This document shows, in pieces, positions 33,667 through 41,911 of a stretch of DNA of 64,000 nt. Position numbers and translations under genes: made by a program. Source of the DNA: Pseudoalteromonas sp. R3 (lineage in GTDB: Bacteria; Pseudomonadota; Gammaproteobacteria; Enterobacterales; Alteromonadaceae); contig NZ_CP034835.1 of assembly GCF_004014715.1 (NCBI RefSeq), positions 2,232,001 to 2,296,000 of the forward strand. The letters are read 5' to 3'. The notes under the pieces are model-generated. The model had not been told where the DNA came from and searched no databases. It worked only from the letters and a program-made list of their open reading frames with translations. Position 1 is the first letter of the stretch. The number at the start of each line of letters is the position of its first letter.

Positions 33667-33732
33667 TTTAACCCTTAACAAAAGTAAAGGCCTTGCTGCA
33701 ACAAGGCCATCATCAACAGAAGGAAAATACAC

Positions 33733-34092
33733 ATGGCAATTTCAGTAAAAGTACACGAAGCCTTCTTTAGCGGCCATTTCGTCCTCAATGACAACCTGGA
33801 CGAACGCACCATGCTGCACCACCTCGGCAAAAACGACCCCGAGGGCGTTATCCTGGACGAGGTAGACGGCAACGTAGTAGGCGCGTTCTGCGTATTCCTT
33901 GGGCAAAGGTTATACGAGTGCAAACAACTTACCAAGGTTAAATCACATGTAAATTTTACGCAGGAATTTACGAACCGGTTCGACCGCATCGCCCGAATGT
34001 ACCAGGGCGACGATCAGCCCTGGGATTTTAAGTTGTTGGAGTATATGACGTTTCCAACGGTAAAAATCGAGGAAGCAGAGGTGGCGGCATGA
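33733..34092 (+). CDS. unrecognised early/middle phage protein
   Basis: 119 aa with AGAAGGA upstream. Mixed alpha/beta, ends in an acidic KIEEAEVAA. Overlaps the GemA gene by 4 nt. No family recognised. Confidence 0.7.
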   Translation: MAISVKVHEAFFSGHFVLNDNLDERTMLHHLGKNDPEGVILDEVDGNVVGAFCVFLGQRLYECKQLTKVKSHVNFTQEFTNRFDRIARMYQGDDQPWDFKLLEYMTFPTVKIEEAEVAA

Positions 34093-34469
34093 ACATGGTA
34101 CGCAAGATAAAAGCGGCACAGAGCCGGGCCGGAATAGGCCAGGACGAACACGTTGCCAACGTTTTGCAGATCAGCAACAACGTAACCAACAGCTGTACAG
34201 GGCTTACCCCCAACCAGCAACAGGCTCTGTTGACCCGCTACAACGGTATGGCAGCCAAAAAGCCACTGAACAAATCGCTACGCCTGATCTTTAGCCTGTG
34301 GGGCCAACTGGCCAGCGCCGGTAAGGTGGATGAAGACAGCAAAGAGGCCTGCGAAAACTGGTGTAAAACCTACACCGACGGCACCAACCTGTACAAAGCA
34401 AACGATCACTGGGGCAAGCTGATCAACATGCTAAAGCAGTGGCTGGCGCGGGAGGTACCCAATGGCTAG
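34089..34469 (+). CDS. gemA: GemA / Mu gp16-like regulator (DUF1018)
   Basis: 126 aa. The KIKAAQSRAGIGQDEHVANVL opening and LRLIFSLWGQLASAGKVDEDS..CENWCKTYT block match DUF1018/GemA proteins. In Mu, GemA modulates host gene expression and supercoiling during early growth. Located, as in Mu, between transposition genes and the Mor-type activator. Confidence 0.82.
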   Translation: MNMVRKIKAAQSRAGIGQDEHVANVLQISNNVTNSCTGLTPNQQQALLTRYNGMAAKKPLNKSLRLIFSLWGQLASAGKVDEDSKEACENWCKTYTDGTNLYKANDHWGKLINMLKQWLAREVPNG

Positions 34470-34665
34470 AGGTGCAGAGATTACTATAAACCCAGAACGC
34501 CCCAAATATAGCGAGGGCGTTTATCCTGAGCTGAGTAAACGCGACAAAGCAAAAGGGGCCGCGCGCAGAAAAATAGACATACTGGCCGAGGAAAAAGAGT
34601 TTGCCGCGCTGTGCTCGCAAGACTCTGGCCTGGGTTACCTGTTCGAGGATGACGACTATGGCTGA
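34462..34665 (+). CDS. small basic phage protein
   Basis: 67 aa overlapping the previous gene by 8 nt and the next by 8 nt. Basic N terminus, acidic C terminus (GYLFEDDDYG). No family recognised. The overlaps on both sides support it. Confidence 0.68.
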   Translation: MARGAEITINPERPKYSEGVYPELSKRDKAKGAARRKIDILAEEKEFAALCSQDSGLGYLFEDDDYG

Positions 34666-35092
34666 GCTAACAATTGACCTGGGCGTGCTGCCTCACGGTG
34701 TGCGGGTGTATGTTGCGGTGCTGGGTGTTCAAAAGGCACTAAAGCTGCTCCAGGAACATCAAAACCGGATGTTTTACATCCCCGCAGAGCCAGGACCAGA
34801 GCACGAGTTTAGCAAGGTTTTTGGTACCGACCTGGCAATGCGTATAGCCCAGGAACATGGCTGTAAAAGCTACCAGGTGCCAACCGCCGGTAAAGTGCTG
34901 GCTCAGCTACGTAACCGCCAGATCATTGAGGCGTACAAAGCCGGAGCCCATGTAAACCAACTGGTTGAGCGGTTTGGCCTGACCCGGCAGCACATAACCA
35001 ACCTGGTTAGGCAGGCAGAGCCAGACGCAGCCGCCATCGAGGACTGGTTAGGCCAACGGGGAGACGGCCACCTGCAGCAAGAGCTGTTTTAA
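34658..35092 (+). CDS. Mor-like middle/late transcription activator
   Basis: 144 aa from ATG at 34658. The C-terminal half contains the Mor/C-type HTH (RQIIEAYKAGAHVNQLVERFGLTRQHITNLV, about residues 88-118, read in blocks). Mor and C bind as dimers upstream of sigma-70 promoters lacking a -35. Three palindromes with a fixed 24-nt gap to a -10 are the best candidates for its targets. It lies after GemA as Mor does in Mu. Confidence 0.78.
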   Translation: MAELTIDLGVLPHGVRVYVAVLGVQKALKLLQEHQNRMFYIPAEPGPEHEFSKVFGTDLAMRIAQEHGCKSYQVPTAGKVLAQLRNRQIIEAYKAGAHVNQLVERFGLTRQHITNLVRQAEPDAAAIEDWLGQRGDGHLQQELF

Positions 35093-35094
35093 CA

Positions 35095-35289
35095 ATGGAC
35101 AGCAATAACATTGTCCTGATAACCGCCCAGCAGCTGGCATGGAGCGACAAGCCAAAAAAGGAGCACTATGTCGAGGCGCTGGGCTTTACACAGAGACACA
35201 TACAACACCGAGTGGCGTTAAATTTGCCACTGTACGGCCTGGACAAAGAACTGGCCCAGGCGGAACAAGAATTAGGAGAAATGAAGTGA
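35095..35289 (+). CDS. small phage protein
   Basis: 64 aa, 2 nt after the activator gene. A helical N-terminal half (ITAQQLAWSDKPKKEHYVEAL) and a Gln/Glu-rich end. Overlaps the next gene (GTG at 35286). Unknown. Confidence 0.62.
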   Translation: MDSNNIVLITAQQLAWSDKPKKEHYVEALGFTQRHIQHRVALNLPLYGLDKELAQAEQELGEMK

Positions 35290-35435
35290 AAACAGCCGAA
35301 TTTACAAAGTTTGAAGTCCGTGCTCGCTGCCCATATTGCGAGGAAGAATCCCTTATTTACCCGGATGAACTGCGCGACCAGGAAGCTCAGTGTCAGCATT
35401 GTGATGAAATGTTTGGTTTAAAAAATGAGGCTTAA
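35286..35435 (+). CDS. 49-aa zinc-ribbon protein
   Basis: GTG start at 35286 with AGGAGAAA upstream, overlapping the preceding TGA. CPYC and CQHC knuckles are separated by about 18 residues, the layout of a zinc ribbon. Architecture recalls Mu Com, though no methylase-like mom gene is visible here. Role probably regulatory. Confidence 0.68.
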   Translation: MKTAEFTKFEVRARCPYCEEESLIYPDELRDQEAQCQHCDEMFGLKNEA

Positions 35436-35437
35436 CC

Positions 35438-35665
35438 ATGGATACATTCGTAATTTTGCTTTGGAAAGACGCACGGGTAGCAACCAATGAGGTTTACGGG
35501 GTTGTTGAGGTAGACGAGCACGACATAGCGCGTTTGGTCGCTGAAAAATACACACAGCTAACAGGTAACAAGGTCCAGCACTGCGAATTACGTGGTGTTG
35601 TGAGTGACACAAACGAAATGTACGCCAATTTACCAAGGCTGGACATTGGCCAGGAGGATTTATGA
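35438..35665 (+). CDS. small acidic phage protein
   Basis: 75 aa, 2 nt after the zinc-ribbon gene and overlapping the next by 4 nt. Mixed alpha/beta. No family recognised. Confidence 0.62.
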   Translation: MDTFVILLWKDARVATNEVYGVVEVDEHDIARLVAEKYTQLTGNKVQHCELRGVVSDTNEMYANLPRLDIGQEDL

Positions 35666-35865
35666 AACTAACAGCAGAACAATTTAACGAACAATACTCT
35701 GTCGGTAGTGGGTTTATTTACCAATCTGTTATGACGTTTAGAGACGGCGAAGCGGTCAAAACTGCGAGCGACGCCTGGACCATGTGCAGCGGTGAAGTGG
35801 TGGTGAAACTACAGGGTAAGTCGGGCTGTTTTTCTGTGGACCATTTGACATATACTGGGAAATGA
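35662..35865 (+). CDS. small phage protein
   Basis: 67 aa, overlapping the previous gene by 4 nt. Beta-rich with two Cys. No family recognised. Confidence 0.62.
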   Translation: MKLTAEQFNEQYSVGSGFIYQSVMTFRDGEAVKTASDAWTMCSGEVVVKLQGKSGCFSVDHLTYTGK

Positions 35866-35866
35866 T

Positions 35867-36022
35867 ATGAAAAAACACCTAAAAACAGCTTTGATTTTGG
35901 TCGGGTTGATTTTTCTACTGGGCGGCGCGTTTACCGTTGATGAGCCCACCGACAAAGCCATTGAGCCAGGCCAAAAATTCAAAAACGGATTACCGGCACT
36001 AAGGCCCATCCAGCCCGATTGA
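35867..36022 (+). CDS. 51-aa single-pass membrane peptide
   Basis: MKKHLKTALILVGLIFLLGGAFT is a signal anchor or signal peptide, followed by a short periplasmic-type tail. Last gene of the middle block before a terminator. Could be a lysis-associated (antiholin) or host-modifying peptide; location before the endolysin operon is suggestive only. Confidence 0.6.
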   Translation: MKKHLKTALILVGLIFLLGGAFTVDEPTDKAIEPGQKFKNGLPALRPIQPD

Positions 36023-36026
36023 AACC

Positions 36027-36046
36027 GAGTTTAAACCCAATTTAAA
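36027..36046. repeat. copy of the TTTAAA doublet repeat
   Basis: TTTAAA at 36030 and 36041 (11 bp apart). 19 of 20 bases match 22753-22772. It directly precedes the terminator. Confidence 0.65.
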
Positions 36047-36077
36047 CGACCGTTATTGCAGTAGGTCGTTTTTTGTT
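36044..36077 (+). terminator. rho-independent terminator of the middle operon
   Basis: AAACGACC (36044-36051) pairs with GGTCGTTT (36064-36071), followed by TTTTGTTTT. It separates middle genes from the late lysis/terminase operon. Confidence 0.8.
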
Positions 36078-36110
36078 TTAGCCTAAATAGCCACACCACC
36101 GCACACCCTG

Positions 36111-36156
36111 TGTAAAACATTTTACAGCTAATTTACCCCAGCAAACCCGCCATACT
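36111..36156 (+). promoter_or_regulatory. late promoter for lysis/terminase/portal operon
   Basis: TGTAAAACATTTTACA at 36111-36126 is followed by exactly 24 nt and CATACT (36151-36156). The flank GCTAATTTACCCC resembles that at the 20808 site. No -35. Predicted Mor-type activation of the right late operon. Confidence 0.75.
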
Positions 36157-36185
36157 CGGCCCATGAGCAAAACATCTGAGCCTGT

Positions 36186-36419
36186 TTGGTCACTAGCAAA
36201 CGCATAGTTGCGGCCCCAACTCGGGAGGCAAAAATAGCCATTTCCCGGGAATGCCAGCCCAACCTCATTGCACTGCTACGCAAAGCCGTTCGCACGCAGC
36301 TGGATAAGCAACGCGCCCCGGTACCCGCACCCAGACCTGTGCCCACATGTTTTCAAATTGCCAAACAAAAACTAAGGGCCGCGAATGGAAAAGCTGATCA
36401 AACAACTCAAACAACATGA
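36186..36419 (+). CDS. possible first gene of right late operon
   Basis: 77 aa from TTG at 36186, basic and Pro-rich (APVPAPRPVPT), overlapping the endolysin start by 35 nt. No strong ribosome site. It fills the only space between promoter and endolysin. Weakly supported. Confidence 0.4.
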   Translation: MVTSKRIVAAPTREAKIAISRECQPNLIALLRKAVRTQLDKQRAPVPAPRPVPTCFQIAKQKLRAANGKADQTTQTT

Positions 36420-36798
36420 AGGCGTGCGCCTGACGCCATACACCTGCCCAGCAGGATTTCAAACAATTGGCGTAGGCCGCAACCTGGAACAACGCGGCAT
36501 AACCGAGCGCGAAGCCGACTACCTGCTAAGTAACGACATTAGCTACTTCACTGACCAGGTGCGCTCCAACATTGATACCTCACGCTGTAACCCAGCCCGC
36601 GAAGCGGTGTTGATCAACATGGCATTTAACCTGGGCACAAGTGGCCTGCTGAATTTCAAAAAAACCATCGCCGCCGTCGAAAAAGCCGACTGGGAAACGG
36701 CCGCTTTAGAAATGTTAGACAGCCGCTGGGCCGTGCAGGTAGGTAAACGCGCCGACGAACTGGCCGAGCAAATGCAATCAGGGGAGTGGTTCGAATGA
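36385..36798 (+). CDS. endolysin, GH24 lysozyme
   Basis: 137 aa. The catalytic pattern Glu12-8aa-Cys21-5aa-Thr27 (HEGVRLTPYTCPAGFQT) is the E-C/D-T triad of T4-type lysozymes with the common Cys variant. TIGVGRN follows. No signal peptide or SAR helix, so release needs a holin. Its TGA overlaps the next gene (ATGA). Confidence 0.92.
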   Translation: MEKLIKQLKQHEGVRLTPYTCPAGFQTIGVGRNLEQRGITEREADYLLSNDISYFTDQVRSNIDTSRCNPAREAVLINMAFNLGTSGLLNFKKTIAAVEKADWETAALEMLDSRWAVQVGKRADELAEQMQSGEWFE

Positions 36799-37046
36799 CA
36801 CCAGAACAAGAACATCAGCTATTCAGATCGATCGGCGAGATACAAGGCACGCAAACTGCAATCCTCCAGCAGCTAACAGATATAAAGTCTGACCTGAACA
36901 AGCGCGTAGATGGCATCGAACAGCGCGTGACAACGGTTGAAGAAAAGGTCACCAACACCCGAATCAAAGTAGGCACCATCAGTGGCGTTACCGCCCTGGC
37001 TGTGGCAATTGCAGCCGAGCTTTTGAAGCTCAAAACCGGGGGCTAG
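36795..37046 (+). CDS. holin-like coiled-coil membrane protein
   Basis: 83 aa from ATG at 36795. A coiled coil (about 10-55) followed by a single C-terminal hydrophobic helix (VGTISGVTALAVAIAAELLKL) is the XhlA-like layout. Next to the endolysin it probably helps membrane lesion formation. Second holin candidate at 41382. Confidence 0.68.
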   Translation: MTPEQEHQLFRSIGEIQGTQTAILQQLTDIKSDLNKRVDGIEQRVTTVEEKVTNTRIKVGTISGVTALAVAIAAELLKLKTGG

Positions 37047-37047
37047 T

Positions 37048-37551
37048 ATGGCGCATTCTGCAGAGATAAAGAATGCGGTTCGCCATAGCTACGTAAATGA
37101 GCTGCTGGCACTGTCTGTTGCGGCTGTAAAACACTCCGTAGCTGACGGAACAGCACGCCGCTGGAAAGCCGAAGCCAAGGCCAATGGCGATGACTGGGAC
37201 CTGGCGCGAACGGCAGCACGCAAGGCAACCGGCCCAGCCGGAGAGTTTACCCAAGATTTTGTAGAAGAATTTACCATCCAGGTACATGAAACGTTCAACC
37301 TGATCAAAGACCCAGAAAGCGGCCTGTCGCTGGCAGACAGAATAAAGGTGCTAACCCAGCTTAGTGATACCTATTCAAAAGTGATGAATCTGAGCGGCGG
37401 AAATAAAAAGGTTGAAAGACGCGCCGTGGCAGCCGAAGTACTCAAAAAGCTGGCTGCATTTGTTGGCAAAAATCACCCCGATTATGCCCCTCAACTCGTT
37501 GAGATACTGACCGCATTTGGCCCGCAACTCGTCAATATAATGGATGACTGA
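37048..37551 (+). CDS. terminase small subunit (DUF1804-like)
   Basis: 167 aa. N-terminal HTH (EIKNAVRHSYVNELLALSVAAVKHSV..TARRWKAEAKANGDDWD) and C-terminal helical oligomerisation part. Directly upstream of the terminase large gene (1-nt overlap). It should recognise phage ends in headful packaging. Confidence 0.82.
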   Translation: MAHSAEIKNAVRHSYVNELLALSVAAVKHSVADGTARRWKAEAKANGDDWDLARTAARKATGPAGEFTQDFVEEFTIQVHETFNLIKDPESGLSLADRIKVLTQLSDTYSKVMNLSGGNKKVERRAVAAEVLKKLAAFVGKNHPDYAPQLVEILTAFGPQLVNIMDD

Positions 37552-39289
37552 TGGCTGACCTGAACAGCAAAGAGTTTCTGGCTGAGCTGGAGCAGATCAC
37601 CGCTGGTCTGCGCCTGGATATTGAGGCCAAACAAAGAGACATTGATCCAAGCCCGGAGGCCATTAAAGCAAGGCGTAAGCAGGTGCTGGGCGGTGACTTT
37701 GAGTATTTCGTGTATACTTATTTCCCTCACCACATGTGGCTGGACGAGGGGCAGAAGCCCAGTGAGTTCCAGGCCTACTTTATGAACTGGTTCCCCGAGG
37801 CGCTAAAACTAACCAATGGTTGGAAAAACTGGTTTGTTGCACCACGGGGCGAAGGTAAGTCGACGCTGGGCGTAAAGATAGCACCGGTTTATGTGGCAGT
37901 GCTGGCACTGCTTCAGGATGACGACGTATGCAAAGAGCTGGGCCTGGCAAAGCCCGACATATTTATTGACTACACCATTTTATTTGGCGCAGAAGCAAAA
38001 ATGCCCGCCAAAACACTCGAAGTGGTTAAAACCGAGCTGCTGCAAAACAACAACCTGATGCTGGATTTTCCGGAGGTCTGCCAGGCGTCGCCAGTCTGGA
38101 AAATTGGCGAGTTTGTTACCGCCCAGGGCGTGCGGTTTGAAAGCCGGGGCGCTGAGCAGTCCGTACGGGGCGCATTCCATGGTGCCAGCCGCCCTAAATT
38201 ACTCATGGCCGATGACATTATCACGGATAAAGAGGCCAGGTCGGCTACCGAGCGGGACTCGCGATGGGCATTCCTTGAGGCTGCGGTGCAGTACCTCGGC
38301 CCGCCCGACGGCACGGTTAAATTCCTGGGCGTAAACACGGTATTAAACAGCGACGACCCTATCTCGCGCGCCGAGCACGCGCCCGGCCACCTGGTACACA
38401 GGTTTAAAGCGATCGGTAACTTCCCGAGCGCATGGACCTGTGGGAAGAATGCCGCGAACTCATGATCTACAAGGACAAAGAATTTGAGAAAAAAGCGGCA
38501 GCCAAAGGCCAGGCCGTTGCTAAAGAGGACAAACCCTCATTTAAGTTTTGGATCAAGAACAAGCGGCAAATGTCAAAGGGCGCAAAAACCAGCTGGCCCA
38601 GTGTGCGATCTCTGTATGACCTGATGGTGATGTGGGCGTCTAATAAACGCGAGTTTAACCGCGAGATGCAGGGTATAGCCAAAGCCGATGACGAGATGAT
38701 ATTCCATCCAATGGAGTTTTGGGTGCATCTGCCCAGGATATGGACGCCCTACGGCGCTTGCGACCCCAGTATGGGCAGAACTGCCGGGGCCGACCCCAGT
38801 GCGTTACTGGTTGGTCTGTTTTGCAAAGAACTAAGCCAGCTGCATTTAGAGTACGAGAGCCGCAAGGTACGAGGGCCCAGCAAATTGCTCAATGACCTGA
38901 TCCGCCTGCAGCGCGAATACAAATGCCTGGTGTGGGGGTTTGAGAACAACAACGCGTTTGAATACATGCGCCAGGACTACGTTAAGCGGGGTATAGAGGA
39001 GGGCGTACCACTGCCATTGCGCGGGATCACAGCAACGGTGAGCCAAGAAGAACGCATTGAAGGATTGGAGCCCTATGTAACCAATCAACCGGCGCAGATT
39101 CTGTTTCACTCCAAGACACCATTGCTGATCGACGAGCTGGAGAATTGGCCAGAGAAACAGAGCAACCATCACTACGACCTGAGCTGTTGTTTAACTATTT
39201 TATGGATGATTGCCAGCACCGGAGCCGGTGGCATTCCAAAGGTCCGCAGTACCAAAGTGACCAAATCAATAGGGGGCTACCATGTCTAA
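37551..39289 (+). pseudogene. terminase large subunit, interrupted by a single-base frameshift
   Basis: Two frames together give a full Mu-type terminase (about 578 aa). The N-terminal ATPase part (37551-38465) has Walker A APRGEGKST and Walker B LLMADDI; the C-terminal nuclease part (38432-39289) has ACDPS and the terminal acidic motifs. At 38421-38430 the sequence reads TTCCCGAGCG; an added G (CCGGAG) would restore FPERMDLWEECREL. As read, translation of the first frame ends at 38465. Either a real inactivating mutation or a sequencing error in a GG run. Without correction the prophage cannot package. Confidence 0.88.
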
Positions 39290-40757
39290 ACCTCACCTGA
39301 GTTATAAGGGATATAGAGCCCTGCAAAAGATGTTCAACATGTCGCAAACAGACCCAAATATGTTTGGGCTAATGCGAGAGCTGCCAAACCCAGACCCGAT
39401 CCTCCGCAAGGCAGGTAAAAGCGCGTTTATCTATGACGAGATTGCAACGGATGCCCATGTGATCGGAGAGCTGCGCAGCCTGCGATCAGGCATGTTCGCG
39501 TTTAGTGCTGAGCTGGTACCAGGTGGTGATGATGCCGCCAGTAAAAACAGCTATGAGCTGGCTATGGCACTCATGGGCCGCCGCCCGGCAGCCATGACGG
39601 AGTGGATGGACACCGACTGGCACAACTACAGTGCTATTTTGCATGGGTTTGCGGTTACGCATCTGGGCAAGTTCCAAAAGACCGACGGGCGCTGGTTGCC
39701 GTCATCCGTAGAGCAGTGGCCAGCAGGCCGGTTTGTGTTTACACCTGATCATGAGCTACTGGTAAGGACCCGCGAAAACCCACAGGGTGAGCCAATCCTA
39801 CCAGAGCGCTGGACATGTGTTCGCCACATGCCAACAGCCAAAAATCCCTATGGTACCGCGCTTCTGAGCAGTTGTTTTTGGCCCTGGACGTTCAAACACG
39901 GCGGGTTCAAGTTTTTTGTGCAGCTGTGCGAGCGGTTCGGCGTGCCATTCCCTGTAGGTAAGTACCCTGTGGGTACGCAGGACAATGAGATCACCGAGTT
40001 AATGGAGGGGCTGGCCAAGCTGATCACAGATGGCATCGCGGTTATTCCCGATGATGCCACAATGGAGATACTAGAGAGCAAAATGAGCGGTGAGCCAGTG
40101 CAAAAGCAGCTGATCGACCTGTGTAATGCAGAGATGAGCAAGGCATTGACCTCCCAAACCCTGGCAACAGAGCAAAAGTCAGGTGCCCGTGCGGCCAGCG
40201 AGACTCATGCAAAAAGAGCGGGCGAAAACCAAAGGGCAGACAGGGCGCTGGTATCAGGGTACCGAAACCAAATCCTGGAAATTGTTCACCGAGTTAATTT
40301 TGATGGCGGCGAGCCACCAAAATACATCTGGCGAGACCAGAAAGAGATAAACCTGGACACGGTAAACGTAGTGCGTGAGTCCGCCAGGTTAATACCCGTG
40401 AGCGAGGATTATGCCTACAAAGTCTTGGGCATTCCAAAGCCTCAGCAAGGGCAAGAAATCCTGGAAGTAAAAGACGACGGCACTGGCATAGCCAGCGCCG
40501 CCAAGGTGGAGTTTGCCGCAGGCGATCAACCAACCACCGACATACCCACATTCGATGCGTTTGACCAGGCAACCGAACTGGAGATCGCAAAGATATATGA
40601 GTTTGCCCAGCAATCGGACTCAGTCCAGGCGCTGGCAGACAAGATAAAAGCACAATTCCCCAACATCACATCAGGCGCACTGGCCGACATCGCAGGGCAG
40701 GCGTTTGAAAATGAATTTTTAGCGGGAATGAATGAAGCGAATGATGAGGAAATTTAA
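39282..40757 (+). CDS. portal protein (DUF935, Mu gp29-like)
   Basis: 491 aa overlapping the terminase end by 8 nt. The segments FIYDEIATDAHVIGELRSLRSG, WTCVRHMPTAKNPYGTALLSSCFWPWTFKHGG and TLATEQKSGARAASETH, in short blocks, are typical of DUF935 portals. Forms the dodecameric DNA entry ring. Confidence 0.9.
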   Translation: MSKPHLSYKGYRALQKMFNMSQTDPNMFGLMRELPNPDPILRKAGKSAFIYDEIATDAHVIGELRSLRSGMFAFSAELVPGGDDAASKNSYELAMALMGRRPAAMTEWMDTDWHNYSAILHGFAVTHLGKFQKTDGRWLPSSVEQWPAGRFVFTPDHELLVRTRENPQGEPILPERWTCVRHMPTAKNPYGTALLSSCFWPWTFKHGGFKFFVQLCERFGVPFPVGKYPVGTQDNEITELMEGLAKLITDGIAVIPDDATMEILESKMSGEPVQKQLIDLCNAEMSKALTSQTLATEQKSGARAASETHAKRAGENQRADRALVSGYRNQILEIVHRVNFDGGEPPKYIWRDQKEINLDTVNVVRESARLIPVSEDYAYKVLGIPKPQQGQEILEVKDDGTGIASAAKVEFAAGDQPTTDIPTFDAFDQATELEIAKIYEFAQQSDSVQALADKIKAQFPNITSGALADIAGQAFENEFLAGMNEANDEEI

Positions 40758-40759
40758 AC

Positions 40760-41374
40760 ATGAACGGTATACCTGAAGGCTTTATGAAAGACGGCAAAGG
40801 CAACCTGGTTGCAGTCGTCAACATCAAACAAACAGATCTTATAAAGGATGAGTATGTACGCAAGGCTGTTGCCAAGGCCAGACAACAACAAGCTGAACTA
40901 GCCGCGTTCAAACAGGCACAAATGGAGGAATCAGACGACTTTCTGGAGCTATTGGCACAAGAATATGACGTAAACCTGGGCGGCAAAAAAGGCAATATTA
41001 CGCTGCGTTCGTTTGACCATTCACTGTCTGTAAAAATCCAGGTGCAGGAACGCATCGAGCTGGGCCCAGAGCTACAAGTCGCTAAGCAAGTGATAGACGA
41101 GTGCCTGAACGAATGGACCGAAGGCGGCAACCAAAACATCAAGGCGATCGTGAACAAAGTATTTGCCACTGATAAGCAAGGCACGTTAAACCCACAACGG
41201 ATCTTAAGCCTGCGCCGCCTGGAAATATCGGACGATACCGGTAAATGGCAAAAGGCCATGGACATTATTGCCGAGTCAGTCACAGCAATTGATAGCTGTA
41301 GATTCATCCGTTTCTATGAGCAAGATGAGCAGGGCGCTGATCAGGCAATTTCTTTGGATATAGCAAAGCTCTGA
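40760..41374 (+). CDS. DUF3164-like protein
   Basis: 204 aa. PEGFMKDGKGNLVAVVNIKQTDLIKDEYVRKA and the later YDVNLGGKKGNITLRSFD..LSVKIQVQERIE match the DUF3164 family. In most Mu-like phages this gene lies among early genes near the transposition block, not between portal and F, so its location is unusual. Function unknown. Confidence 0.75.
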   Translation: MNGIPEGFMKDGKGNLVAVVNIKQTDLIKDEYVRKAVAKARQQQAELAAFKQAQMEESDDFLELLAQEYDVNLGGKKGNITLRSFDHSLSVKIQVQERIELGPELQVAKQVIDECLNEWTEGGNQNIKAIVNKVFATDKQGTLNPQRILSLRRLEISDDTGKWQKAMDIIAESVTAIDSCRFIRFYEQDEQGADQAISLDIAKL

Positions 41375-41381
41375 GGTGACT

Positions 41382-41909
41382 ATGGGACCAATAGCGATTG
41401 CCGTGGGCCTGGCAAAGTTAACAGGCCTGGACGAAAAACTGGGTGACTGGCTATCAGGCTCAAACGCCGCTGGCGTGGCCAACAAGGTCATTGATATAGC
41501 CAAAACCGTTACCGGCACCAAAGACCCCGCCAATCTGGTCGATGCGTTAAGTAGCAATGACACATTACAAACGCAGTTTCGTCTGGCTGTGCTCAATAAG
41601 GAGCAAGAGCTGGCAATTCTTGCCCTGAAAAATGTACAAGGTGCCAGGCAAATGCAGCAGGCGGCGCTGGATCAGGATGATAGGGTGGCCAAGCGGTTCA
41701 TTTACTATTTTTCCTGGTTCTGGGCAATCGCAACCTCTCTATATATAGCAGCAATAACGTTTGTAGATATACCAGAGGGCTCAGAGCGATTCGCCGATAC
41801 GATATTGGGTTTTCTGCTGGGTACCACACTCGGCGCAATTCTCAATTTTTTCTATGGCTCCAGCCAGGGCTCAAAATCAAAAACTGATTTGATCGGCAGG
41901 TATAAATAA
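41382..41909 (+). CDS. 3-TM holin-like protein (GTA holin type)
   Basis: 175 aa from ATG at 41382 with GAGGTGA upstream (a GTG at 41376 is rejected). A hydrophobic N terminus, helical middle and two C-terminal helices (RFIYYFSWFWAIATSLYIAAITF and ILGFLLGTTLGAILNFFYGSS) match the 3TM holins of GTA release. A second potential lysis protein beside 36795. Confidence 0.75.
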   Translation: MGPIAIAVGLAKLTGLDEKLGDWLSGSNAAGVANKVIDIAKTVTGTKDPANLVDALSSNDTLQTQFRLAVLNKEQELAILALKNVQGARQMQQAALDQDDRVAKRFIYYFSWFWAIATSLYIAAITFVDIPEGSERFADTILGFLLGTTLGAILNFFYGSSQGSKSKTDLIGRYK

Positions 41910-41911
41910 TA

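Noticed and set aside
36163..36207. 14-codon ORF right after the right late promoter
   Set aside because: Starts at the predicted transcription start with no ribosome site; too short to support.
38415..38465. Programmed frameshift in terminase
   Set aside because: No slippery heptamer near the overlap, and a one-base insertion in a GG run restores a typical sequence; mutation or sequencing error is simpler.
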